A stretch of 64,000 nucleotides of DNA from an uncultured Dehalococcoidia bacterium (lineage in GTDB: Bacteria; Chloroflexota; Dehalococcoidia; Lucifugimonadales; CATOSD01). Below are positions 16,305 through 25,800 of this stretch, one piece after another (the stretch's first letter is position 1; every line of letters starts with the position of its first letter). The position numbers and the translations under genes were made by a program. The stretch lies in NCBI GenBank assembly GCA_951812395.1, contig CATOSD010000001.1, positions 682,001 through 746,000 on the forward strand, given 5' to 3'. The notes beneath the pieces were generated by a model. The model was not told the DNA's origin and ran no database searches. It worked only from the letters and a program-made list of their open reading frames with translations.

Positions 16305-17381
16305 ATGAAGCTGCGGGTGAAGAAGCGGTTCGCCGGGTTCGTCCTTGATTGCGAGGCGGAGTTTTCTCACGGCGTAACGGCGATATTCGGGCCGTCCGGC
16401 AGCGGCAAGACCACCCTGCTCAACTGCATCGCCGGTCTCGTCACGCCGGACGAGGGCGAAATCGAGGCGATGGGCCGCGTCGTCTTCTCCAGCTACCGAC
16501 CCCGTAACGAGCCGCCGGAACGCAGGCGTTTCGGCTACGTCTTCCAGGACTCGGCGCTGTTTCCGCACATGAGCGTGCGCGACAACATCACCTACGGCTA
16601 CAAGCTCACGCGTAAGCGCCTGCGCAGGACTGATCCGTCAACGCTGGTGGAGCTGTTCGGGCTTGGAGCGCTGATGGACCGGCGAGTCGGGGGACTGTCC
16701 GGCGGGGAGCGCCAGCGGGTAGCGCTGGCCCGGGCGCTGGCCGTGTCGCCGGAGCTGCTGCTGCTGGACGAGCCGCTCGCCTCGCTGGACGCAGGTTTCC
16801 GCGGAGTGATAATCGAGCACCTTAAGATCGTCAGGCGTGAGCTGGGTACGTCTATGGCCTACGTTTCCCACTCGATCTCCGAGGTGTCGGCGCTGGCCGA
16901 CACGACGCTGGTGCTGGTCGGCGGGCGCAAGGTGGTACACGACAGGACGCCGCGCGTGGTGGTGCATCCGGCGATAGTGGACTTCGCGGACTACCACGGG
17001 CTTGAGAACCTGGTCCAGGCCAGGGTCGAGTCGACCGGGGCGGGTGACGGCCTGGCCGAACTGCGAGTCGGCAAGGCGCGGCTGCTAGCCCGCGCTCCGG
17101 GGCGGAGATCGGGCGAGGCGGTGACGGCGTCCATTCGCGCGGGCGACGTGATTCTGACGACGGACCCTCCCTCCAGGATGAGCGCCCGCAACGTGATACC
17201 GGCCGCCATCGAGGAGATTCACACGCTGTCGCGCGGCGGCCGGGTGCTGGTTTACTGCGACGTGGGCGAGCGGCTGATGGTAGAGATCACGAGTGGCGCC
17301 CTGGAAGAGCTCGCCTTGCGCCCGGGCATGGCCGTGCACCTTATCATCAAGGCTAACAGCGTCTGGGTGCACGCACCCTGA
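16305..17381 (+). CDS. modC: Molybdate-type ABC transporter ATP-binding protein (orphan ModC)
   Basis: A 358-residue ATPase with Walker A GPSGSGKTT near residues 29-37, the Q-loop in YVFQDSALFPHMSV, signature LSGGERQR and Walker B LLLLDEPLASLD followed by the switch His in VSHS. The C-terminal ~65 residues (ARNVIPAAIEEI... to VHLIIKANSVWVH) form a Mop/TOBE oxyanion-binding domain, the reason for the molybdate/tungstate call. No ModA or ModB gene is adjacent, so the rest of the importer must be elsewhere. The start could also be TTG 16293. Confidence 0.85.
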   Translation: MKLRVKKRFAGFVLDCEAEFSHGVTAIFGPSGSGKTTLLNCIAGLVTPDEGEIEAMGRVVFSSYRPRNEPPERRRFGYVFQDSALFPHMSVRDNITYGYKLTRKRLRRTDPSTLVELFGLGALMDRRVGGLSGGERQRVALARALAVSPELLLLDEPLASLDAGFRGVIIEHLKIVRRELGTSMAYVSHSISEVSALADTTLVLVGGRKVVHDRTPRVVVHPAIVDFADYHGLENLVQARVESTGAGDGLAELRVGKARLLARAPGRRSGEAVTASIRAGDVILTTDPPSRMSARNVIPAAIEEIHTLSRGGRVLVYCDVGERLMVEITSGALEELALRPGMAVHLIIKANSVWVHAP

Positions 17382-17456
17382 CGCGGATCCTGGGCGCCGC
17401 TGCCGGATTCCGGCTCGAGGGACGGAATGGTGGTGGATGTGGCCGGAGCGCCGGCG

Positions 17457-17491
17457 AAAAAATCGGGGGAGCCGCGTCAAGCGGCTCCCCC
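17457..17491 (-). terminator. Intrinsic terminator of the pyrF-DUF951-nuclease cluster
   Basis: On the minus strand an 11-bp GC stem (GGGGGAGCCGC, loop of five, GCGGCTCCCCC; 17491-17465) is followed by GATTTTTT. It begins 26 bases after the bifunctional-nuclease stop. The converging modC end lies on the other side, with no U-tract in that direction. Confidence 0.85.
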
Positions 17492-17516
17492 GTGTTAGCC
17501 CTTGGTTGTAAGCGTT

Positions 17517-18101
17517 CTAGCCGGTGGGTTCCTGCCCCTGTTCGCCCTCGCCAAGGTTTTCCAGGTTCACTTTCTCGCCGAGGTCCAGGTTGAGCGAGTT
17601 CAGGAACGGCTCGAAGGCCGACATTCGCGACACCTCGTCGGCGGTAACCGGAGTGGCCGGCTGCTGCTCGCGCCCCGTTACTACTGCCTTTCCCGTCTCG
17701 ATGTCCATCTGGACGCCGCCCTTCTTGAGCACCGACTCCTCTGCGAATATGGGCGAATCTGAGCGCACGGCCAGCGCTATGGCGTCGCTGGGCCGCGAGT
17801 CCACTTCCAGTCTGACGCCGTTGTGGCTCAGCACTATCTTGGCGTAGAAGGTCTCGTCTGTCAGGTCGGACACGACGATGTGTTCGACCGAGGCGCCCAG
17901 GTTGTCGATGACGGACCCTAGCAGGTCATGGGTGAGTGGCCGGGGCACCGACACTTCTTGCAGCTTCAACGCGATGGAGTCGGCCTCGTTGGGCCCAATC
18001 CAGATAGGGAGGTAGCTGTCCGACCCCTTCGCTCGCAAGATTACGACGCGCTGGTAGTTCTGCATGCTCACGCGGATGCTGTCAATGACCATTTCGTGCA
18101 T
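17517..18101 (-). CDS. Bifunctional nuclease family protein (DUF151)
   Basis: A 194-residue protein with the BFN/DUF151 pattern: VSMQNYQRVVILRAKGSDSYLPIWIGPNEADSIAL, HDLLGSVIDNLGASVEHIVVSDL, FYAKIVLS and VDSRPSDAIALAVRSDSPIFAEE. Family members have been reported to have nuclease activity on DNA and RNA, and some have a UvrB/C-like extension, absent here. The last 40 residues are acidic. The ATG at 18101 has GGGAGGA seven bases upstream; a longer in-frame reading lacks such a site. Followed by a clear terminator. Confidence 0.85.
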   Translation of the reverse strand: MHEMVIDSIRVSMQNYQRVVILRAKGSDSYLPIWIGPNEADSIALKLQEVSVPRPLTHDLLGSVIDNLGASVEHIVVSDLTDETFYAKIVLSHNGVRLEVDSRPSDAIALAVRSDSPIFAEESVLKKGGVQMDIETGKAVVTGREQQPATPVTADEVSRMSAFEPFLNSLNLDLGEKVNLENLGEGEQGQEPTG

Positions 18102-18199
18102 TTCCAGTTCCTCCCGATTTCTTTCAATTGACCCTGTTATCAGGTTAGGCGCCATTTTATTGGTGCGATTTTGCCAATGTCAACGCACTGAACACCAAT

Positions 18200-18397
18200 T
18201 TAGGTCAACTTTCGAGCAGTTTCGACGACTGCCCTCACCCGCCTTTCCAGCGCCGACCTTGCGATCAGTGTCCGCCGATCGCATTGGAGACAGCGTAATC
18301 CGATATCCGCTCCCAGCCGCACGACCTCCCATTCAAAGCCGCCGCAGGGGTGCGGTTTCTTCAGCCGCACCGTATTTCCCAGGTGAAGGTCTAGCAC
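18200..18397 (-). CDS. DUF951 family small protein
   Basis: A 65-residue protein with the conserved LGNTVRLKKPHPCGGFEWEV start and GLRCLQCDRR, supplying three cysteines (CGG...CLQC) for probable zinc binding. It is common in Firmicutes and Chloroflexota, often near pyrimidine or translation genes; its function is unknown. It overlaps the end of pyrF by seven bases, so it is translated from the same message. Confidence 0.88.
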   Translation of the reverse strand: MLDLHLGNTVRLKKPHPCGGFEWEVVRLGADIGLRCLQCDRRTLIARSALERRVRAVVETARKLT

Positions 18398-19227
18398 CAG
18401 CCGGCGTCCTCACGTGTCAGCGCGGCGTTGATATCATCGCGCAGCCGCGCGGCGGCCGTTCGGGCCGCATCGGCGAAGTCGCCGGCATCGCGGGAGGCGT
18501 ATGTTACGCCCCGTGACGAGGCTATCATCAGGTTGCGGGGGCCGCGGTCCAGTCCCAGCCGCACCGACTCCTCCAGGTCGCCGCCCTGCGCGCCGACGCC
18601 CGGCACCAGCAGAGGCATTCCCGGGCAGTGCGCCCGAACCGCGGCTATCTCGCGGGGGTAGGTGGCTCCGACCACCAGGCCCACGTTGCCGCGCGTGTTC
18701 CAGTCCGCAGCCCGCTTCGCCATCAGCTCGTAGAGTGGCGCGCCGCCGTCGGCGTTCGAACGCAGGTCCTGGAACTCGTCCGCGCCCGGGTTCGACGAGC
18801 GGCACCAGACGATGACTCCCCTGTCGGCGTAGTCCAGGAAGGGCTCGAGGGCGTCGCCGCCGGCGTAGGCGTTTACCGTCGCGGCGTCAAAGCCCCACAC
18901 GTCAAACAGCGCCCTGGCGTAGTGGGTGTTCGTCGAAGCGATGTCGCCGCGCTTGGCGTCCCCCACTATGACGACGTCGGGCGCGACGTCGCGAATGTGG
19001 TCGAGGGTCCGTTCGAGTGCGTCGAAACCCTCACGGCCCAACGCCTCGTAGAACGGCAGATTCGGCTTGTAGGCGCATACGAGGTCGCGCGTGGCGTCTA
19101 CGATCGCGCGATTGAACTCGGCAGCGTCGGGCACCGCCATCAGCTCGGGGTCGGGGTCCAGGCCCACGCAGAGCAGGCTTCGGTTGGCGGCGGACGCTGC
19201 TGCCAGTCTGTCTGAAAACGCTTGCAA
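18391..19227 (-). CDS. pyrF: Orotidine 5'-phosphate decarboxylase (type 2)
   Basis: Last step of UMP synthesis. The 278-residue length is that of the longer type 2 enzymes (usually 270-280) and not the 230-residue type 1. Motifs include LCVGLDPDPELM, CAYKPNLPFYEALG and the catalytic VGDAKRGDIASTN (Asp-x-Lys-x-x-Asp), followed by a phosphate-binding LLVPGVGAQGGD. The start is TTG with GAGAGGGA upstream. It heads the pyrF-DUF951-nuclease cluster. Confidence 0.93.
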   Translation of the reverse strand: MQAFSDRLAAASAANRSLLCVGLDPDPELMAVPDAAEFNRAIVDATRDLVCAYKPNLPFYEALGREGFDALERTLDHIRDVAPDVVIVGDAKRGDIASTNTHYARALFDVWGFDAATVNAYAGGDALEPFLDYADRGVIVWCRSSNPGADEFQDLRSNADGGAPLYELMAKRAADWNTRGNVGLVVGATYPREIAAVRAHCPGMPLLVPGVGAQGGDLEESVRLGLDRGPRNLMIASSRGVTYASRDAGDFADAARTAAARLRDDINAALTREDAGWC

Positions 19228-19850
19228 TTCGTCCCTCTCAGGTCGTTTCTCAAGTTCACACTACGCCTACGGCGAGGGCGTAGTCAAGCGCGGTGGTTCC
19301 GCCGCCGCCGTGCGGGGTGTGCGGGGAAGGCGTTTCGGGGGAGCCGGCCCCAGAACAGCGGTCTGCCCGGGAGGGGGTTTGCGGCGAAGAGCGGGTCATT
19401 TTGGGACATTCTGTGCCATGTAGTAGCTGGGAGCGCGGCGGATGAGGCGGTTCAAGTGGTGTTGTGAGGGCTGGATTGGGAAGGAAATTCCCGATGCAGC
19501 ACAGAAATGGCACAGTGTAACGGGGGCGCCGGAGGGGGCGGTCGTTGTCGGCGATTGGGTTGTGTAGGTGCGTCATGGATCAGACGTTAGCACGGATGTG
19601 CGGGACAATCAAGAGGGCTGGGGAGACCCAAATCCACCGCCTAACCGCAGCGGGGGGGGTGTGGTGGGTTGGCGAGGGTGAATGTGCGTTTTGGGGCCGG
19701 TCAGTTGGCGTGGGGAAGGTCGATGCGACGGCCTGGGGGCGTGAGGCGGTTCCTGAGAGGGTGATTGAAGGGTTTTGGGCGGCTTTCGGACACACCGAAG
19801 CCGTCGACTTCGGTTCAGTCGCCTCGAGTGTGGGTGGATTCTGGGGAGAG
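19228..19850. other. Intergenic region without supported genes
   Basis: No frame on either strand shows family features. It contains an 8-bp inverted repeat ACTACGCC/GGCGTAGT at 19260-19284 behind pyrF's start, and at 19573-19588 the word GTTAGCACGGATGTGC, which nearly repeats the palindrome at 7261. Its GC-rich, repetitive character and the adjoining IS relic mark the left edge of the accessory zone. Confidence 0.5.
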
Positions 19851-20962
19851 TCATGCCCGGAGCGGCGTGGCTGCCAGAGCGTGTATCCTGCGTTGCGCAC
19901 TCACGAGCAGGCCATGGGTTGGGCGCCCTCTCGCGAGACGGATGATGAGCCTCCTTGCTTGTCTGACCACTCGCCCCGCAACGCAGATGACGCCGAAGCG
20001 CACGGCCTTCATACGCTTGCTCACCCACTCTTCGCCCAACACCAACTGCTTCATCGCCGAGTTCAGATTGAACGCCAACACCACTATCGCCCACCACGCC
20101 GCGTTCGACCCGAACTTCCCCGACGGCAGCCTGCCCTCCGCAAGGTCCTCCTTCAGCACCGAATGCACCTCCTCACCCCTTCGACAGGCTCAGGGCAGGC
20201 TCTTGCCACACCTCTGCCTGTACCACCGGACCAACTCATCCCCAGGCAACTCTCGGTTCGTCACCATCCCTGTCACTTTGTACCATTTGCCATCTCCCAT
20301 CTCCATGACGGGAACCGACAACTTCTCCCCATCCACGTCGAACAGCGGCGGGTTCGGCATACGCTCCCTTATCGCGATGAACCTGTAGTCGGGACTGTTC
20401 TTGCCGTACCCCGTTCAACTGGTCCGCCTCATGCCAGTAGGTGGTCAGCGGCTGGTACGCCTCGTGCCTTTTGTAGCAGTAGCACGCCTGCCGCTTGTGC
20501 GTCCCAATCAGCGCGTCGTTGGCCGCCGGTATGAACGCCTTGCGAGACCGTCTCCTGGCCTCCCTCAGCCTCGTCGTGGAAACGGTTCAGATACCTGAAC
20601 ACCGCCGTGGGCGACGGCACAGTGCGGCTACGCTCCTTACGCCATCTGTTGCGCTGTGTCCGCCGCATCCCGTGAGTCTCCGCGGTGAGCAGCGCTCTGC
20701 CCAACCCCTCGTCCTTCTCCAGCAGCCTCAGGTCATCCACCGACTCCCCGCCGGCCAGGTTGAGCATAACTAGCGCCACCACTATCTGGGCGTCCGTCCA
20801 TCCCTGGGCGCCCTCTCTCACTCCCACGTGACTGCGCACCGACGCCTCCAGTCGGGCAACAAACGCCAGGTCCAGGTATGCCGGCAACCCCGACAACGCC
20901 GTCATCCCCGTGGACTCGTTCTCCTCTGCGTAGTGGAAGGGAAGCGTTGCCTGCTGCATCAC
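19851..20962 (-). pseudogene. IS1380-family transposase relic
   Basis: The N-terminal 140 residues from 20962 (MTALSGLPAYLDLAFVARL, WTDAQIVVALVMLNLAGG, SVDDLRLLEKDEGL, RTVPSPTAVFRYLNRFHD) and the C-terminal part (LPSGKFGSNAAWWAIVVLAFNLNSAMKQLVLGEEW) are recognisable IS1380 transposase. Between them several frame changes occur and a central segment carrying part of the DDE domain is missing: the visible length is about 1.1 kb against 1.4-1.5 kb for intact relatives. A 28-base repeat unit is inserted at 20172-20199. Non-functional. No terminal inverted repeats were identified. Confidence 0.82.
20172..20199. repeat. 28-base mini-repeat inserted in the transposase relic
   Basis: Read on the transposase strand, GGCAAGAG is interrupted before GAGGTGCAT by 28 bases ending TGTCGAAGGGGTGAG. 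Removing them restores the expected family reading RCGKS-EEVH. The inserted unit contains TTCGACAGGCTCAGGGCAGG, which also occurs with one change at 7120-7139. This is a direct view of a small repeat that has moved. Confidence 0.7.
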
Positions 20963-21050
20963 AGTCGCACCTCGTTGGTGATGGGTTGTTGTTGATAGCT
21001 ACCATCATAGCCGGCTTTACAACCGGCTCCAACGAGGCCTTCTTTTGCAA

Positions 21051-21324
21051 CTAGGCGGCGGATTTGGGGGAGAACGAGGGGCTATCGCATACTACGTAGA
21101 GCCGACATGTACGTCACTCCTCTAAAGAGAGTGGACGACCACGATGCCCACATGAATCGCGGGCGCATTCCGCGGCAACAGTGCCGGTTGGGCTCTCCGC
21201 ACGCATGTTGGCTGGGAGCCGGGCGGTTCCGACAGAATGGAGAACCCTTACAAACCCATGCGCGTGAGGAACATTACTGCTGTGTATTCATCTGTTTCCC
21301 CACTCCGGCCACCTAGGAGGTGTT
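21051..21324. other. Short non-coding gap
   Basis: About 270 bases between the IS1380 relic and the DUF2971 pseudogene. I see no convincing gene; a 69-codon open frame at 21107 has no recognisable features. An inverted repeat AGCCGG-(8)-CCGGCT lies just upstream of it, at 21009-21028. Confidence 0.4.
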
Positions 21325-22149
21325 TCATGAAGGAGAAAGCCTGATAGATGACCTGCTGACCTCTACATCTTCATAGCCCTTTGTCATCTTGGTCAAATGT
21401 TCGATAGAGTGCAGTAGTCGATCTTGGTCATCGGCTGGACCGGCCATAATCTGAGTGATCGGGAGGGGCTCAGGCTTTCGAGATATGCTCACATAGGGCT
21501 TCAGAAATCGACTGCCGCTACGATAGTTGATGTCAGCGAACGATTCCTCCTGAATGATCTTCACGATCCGCCACTCTCTTTCTTGGATCCATGCGGGGCT
21601 CTTCAAGAAGACAGTGTTCAAAAGGAAGTGTAGATTGGCGCTATATCGGTCTTGCTCCCGATATTCAGGTTTCCGGCGTTGATCATTCAGAATCTCCAAG
21701 TGTTGTTCCTGTTTTTCTCTTTCGTAGATGACGGGCGCCAAGGCGACGCGGTCGCCTTCCGTGGGTTTGGTTATCTCATGGCTGAAGGTGATGCAGCAAC
21801 CGTTACGACCTGAGTACATCTCTTATTGAGAGAGCATATCTTCGGATTCTGACAGCGAGAATATGTAGGGTTGGATGCTGTTGTACAGAATAGAGAGGAA
21901 GTCGTGACCGGCGAATACCTTCTTTCCGGAATCGCCGGACATCTTCCACATGAGGTCGAGCCCGTAGCTCAGTTCCGTAGGATCATTGGAGAATGCCGCG
22001 TGGGAGAGGTTCAGAGTATGACTGCGTAGAATCTCCTTCACAGCGTCAAAGCTAGTGTAGTGATTAAGTCCATGTACGGGAGTCTGAGGCTGCGGAATGC
22101 TCTCAGCCAGTAGGCGGCCAAAACCACCAGAGTCTGTGGATTCACTCAT
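21325..22149 (-). pseudogene. DUF2971 domain gene interrupted by one in-frame TAA
   Basis: The reading starts at ATG 22149 (GAGGAG upstream) and contains HYTSFDAVKEILRSHTLNLSH and FSNDPTELSYGLD, the DUF2971 N-terminal pattern. It runs to SLSESEDMLSQ and meets TAA at 21825-21823. The same frame then continues without shift: EMYSGRNGCCITFSHE, later PAWIQEREWRIVK, the family C-terminal half. The family here usually reads LSQW(R)xY, so the stop falls inside a conserved motif. Total about 274 codons. DUF2971 genes are common in defence islands. A short frame upstream ending at 22146 overlaps the start by ATGA and may be a remnant of a preceding gene. Confidence 0.75.
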
Positions 22150-22456
22150 GAGTCCTCCTCTCCATTTGGCACGTTTTCGCCTATGTCTACGAGGTAAAGA
22201 GTCTCCGTTGCGAGGTTCTTCATGGCTCGATGGAGGCTGTCTCCATCTTTGTACGTAGGCCAACCCCTGGGCTGCAATAAACTTCGTTTCGGGGAAACGT
22301 CCGGCGTCAACGTCGTGCTCTCCTGGGCCGGGGCTGGCAGACGGTGACGAAGTACTTGCCCGCGGCCCTGCCTGATGGCCAGGGGGCGGCGCTCGACGGT
22401 CGGATGCCTTGACACTCCATTGGGCCTTGAGTACGCTTGAAGCGCCACTTCCTCGT

Positions 22457-22531
<75 letters not shown>

Positions 22532-22538
22532 TGCCTTC

Positions 22539-22700
22539 ATGGTCAAGGACCACGACCTGAAGGGAGACTTCCCGAACTACACCGACATGAGGCCCTCATA
22601 TAGACTGGCGAAACACTGGGTTATCGCCGGACCTTTCAACGTAGAGGCGCCCCACATGGGCACCCGCAGGAATCGCTCCAACCGGGTGCTGCGGCACTAA
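22539..22700 (+). CDS. Short open frame directly behind tRNA-Met, probable gene remnant
   Basis: A 53-codon frame starting eight bases after the tRNA. It contains KGDFPNYTDMRPSYRLAK and ends RNRSNRVLRH, and has the composition of a real C-terminal protein fragment rather than random frame. I do not recognise the family and no ribosome site is evident. It most likely represents the tail of a gene truncated when the neighbouring accessory DNA arrived. A hairpin follows at 22715-22734. Confidence 0.3.
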   Translation: MVKDHDLKGDFPNYTDMRPSYRLAKHWVIAGPFNVEAPHMGTRRNRSNRVLRH

Positions 22701-22714
22701 ACCGTGGTCAACTG

Positions 22715-22734
22715 GACGGGGCCTGTGCCCCGTC
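22715..22734. terminator. GC-rich hairpin, possible transcript end
   Basis: An 8-bp perfect stem GACGGGGC-ctgt-GCCCCGTC downstream of the tRNA and the short open frame. No U-tract follows, so factor-independent termination is uncertain. Confidence 0.35.
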
Positions 22735-22837
22735 GCTCACCAGATAGCATCCCAATTGTAAGACGATATCCCTACCCTGTTGGAACATCGTAGAATCGGT
22801 CCTCCAGCGGCTCGAATCGTTGTCAGAGGTACAACGC

Positions 22838-25800
22838 ATGGCATACGCATCTCCTCCACTATGCCCAAGATGTGGACGTCCCATGATGCTCCGAACCGCG
22901 GGGCGTGGAGGGAATGCTGGCCGTCAGTTTTGGGGCTGTTCAGCCTACCCATCCTGCACCGGTACTCGCGATGTGGGCGCAGGTTCGCGCAATAGCGAAG
23001 AGGACTTTGGGCCTGGGAAGGTCCGGAACGGCCCCTTCGGTGCGGGAAATGTCAGCCGCGGGGAACAAGCGATCACGTCGGTGCCGGTTGAGTGGACTGA
23101 AGGCGCCCCTCGCCGATCGTTTAACTACGAGTACGCGTCCATAGGCTCTGTCCCGGGCGTTTTGATCGCTCAGGCAGACATAACCGACGATGTCAAGCGT
23201 CTGCTTAGTCATACCTTGCTCCTTACATGCAAGAGTCGCCGACGCGTGGAAGCTACGGAGCATGCCCGGCTTGCCTCGGGATTGCTTGCGAAGCTTCTGC
23301 AGCGGGGATATGCACCACTGGCAACACTGGAAATCGAACGCGCCGCCCTAAATTGTCATGGTCTGATGAAGGAGGCAACAGACCTAGCCAAGGGCAAGGT
23401 CGAGGTCGGATGGCAGGTTCCGCCGGAAAAGGCCACGAGGGACGCTGATGGTGAGCTCAGTAAAGAGTTGATTCGGAGAGACCCATGGGTTTTCGATATC
23501 GAGTCGGAACATTCCCTGTTGCAAAGTGACGCTGAGGTTGAGTTTTTGACGCGATGGGTCCCTTCTAACCTAGGTCCGCTTGCCGCACATTGGTTCACGC
23601 CTCAGGCCCCACTAGATAGATTGCTCGAATCCGCCAACTTGGAGCACGGGGCTGACCGTCGAATCGACTTCCTGGTTTGCTATCCGGGAATAGAGCCATT
23701 CGCAGTAGAAATCGATGGCCCTGAACACATTGCAGCTCAAGCGATAGACGATCAACGTGACAAGCAATTGCGCTCCATGGGAATCGATGTGATCCGCGTG
23801 AGCAATGCAGAAGTAGAAGCTGGTGATGGCGCTCAGCTCAACAAGATAAAGGAAAGATTCAACTCGGCCGATGTCTTACCCGATGTGGACGGTTCCAAGA
23901 ACCCCATTGCGAAACTAGCCGTCGACTGTTCGCTCGCCTCCAAGATCCAATTTGCCATCGCCCACGCTATCCAATTCGGTTGGCTAGGAGACAGCGAATG
24001 GGAGATTGATCTCTCGGGCACTGGAGAGGTCCAGAGGGCAGGGGTGCTTGACGCTCTTCGGCTCCTTGGTTGCTTTGACGTGCTCTACGGTGGGCGTACT
24101 GTCCCAAAGCGTTGTACAGTCAGGGACGACGAAGGAACGCCAGTGACATGGGCTTTCGCCGACGGCGAATGGAAAAATGACGATGGGCCCGAGGCTAAGG
24201 GTGACCGAATCAGCATACTCGTCCAGCGAGGTTCAAGTGCCTTCAGCGAGCTTGAGTCCGATGCGTGGGACTTCGTCATTCGTCCGGCGTTCCTACCCGT
24301 GAACCTGAGTGTCCAGCAACACTTCGAACGCATTCGCCAGCCCATTTCAACGGAGAGCTTTGAGCAGGCGGAGCCGGCTCTCACAACACTACTACGAACC
24401 ATCTTCCGAAAGTACGAGTTTCGGCAACAGCAGGGCGAGGCGGTGTACAACACCCTCCGACATAACGATACCGTTGTGCTCCTTCCAACTGGTGCGGGAA
24501 AGAGCATCGTATACCAGCTTGCCGGTTTGTTGATGCCCGGCATAACTGTCGTGGTGGATCCCATTGTCGCTCTCATCGAAGACCAAGTCCTAGGCTTACA
24601 GTCGCACGGAATCGGGCGTGCTGTCGGAATCGTGTCCTCTATGGCTGGCCGAGCGGAGCGCGACCGGTTGCTGAGGCAGATCGAGCGTGGGGAGTACCAG
24701 TTCGTCTTGCATTCGCCGGAAAGGCTACAGACTCCAGAGTTCAGAGGCACGCTCCAAGCACTTCGAGAAATCTCGTTAGTGAATCTGGCGGTGATTGACG
24801 AGGCCCACTGCGTATCCGAGTGGGGTCACGACTTCAGACCTGCATATCTCGACCTCGCCAACAATCTGCGGCGGTTTGCCGCAGATTCGACAGATAGCCC
24901 TCCACCGCTACTCGCCTTAACGGGGACAGCCTCCCGTGCGGTGTTGAGGGATATGCTTGCGGACCTTGGAATCGATCAATCGGACGATAGCGCGTTGATT
25001 CGACCTGTATCGTTCGATCGTAAGGAGCTTAGCTTCGATATCAGACGGGCGACGGTCGCTCAGGAAGCCCAAGCCTCTCTGCGGGGCGTCTTGAACGGAA
25101 TGGCCAGCCGGTTCAACATGCGTAGCGGACAGTTCTACAGGCCAAATGGTCGGGAAACTGCTTCAGGAGTTATCTTTACCCGAACGGTTGACGCCCGTTT
25201 TACGGGACTGATTCCCACCAGAGAGGAAGTACGGAAGACAACCGGAGTTTACTCAGCCATCTATTCCGGCGGGGCACCTGGAGGCTACGACCGCACCAGT
25301 TGGGAGCGCCAGAAGCGGGAGAATGCCGCTGCATTCAAAGGCAACGAAGTGCCCATATTGGTGGCAACAAAGGCCTTCGGAATGGGCATAGACAAGCCTA
25401 ACATCCGCTATATCGTTCACTACGGGATGCCGGACTCGCTGGAGAGCTTCTATCAGGAGGCGGGACGCGCGGGACGCGATCAACAACCGGCTCACTGTGT
25501 AGTAGTCTTCACGGAGTACGACGCGGACCGCTCAAACGGTCTGATTGACCTGAACGTGGATATAGACGAGTTGGAGAGGCGTTTCAAGGAGGCGAACCGC
25601 GACCGATCGATCGGTGACGATGTCACCAGTGCCATGTGGTTCCACCTAAACACATTCAGAGGGTCGGATATCGAGATCCAAGCAGTGGAGAATGTTCTCA
25701 GTGGGTTCAATGACCTTACGTCACCTCAGCGGTACCAGTTGGCATATGATCGCGACGACGACAAGCGCCGGAAGGAGCACGCCGTTGTTCGGCTGTTAAG

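Noticed and set aside
17386..17516. Terminator for modC on the plus strand
   Set aside because: The hairpin at 17465-17491 lacks a T-tract on the plus strand; the T-run is on the minus-strand side.
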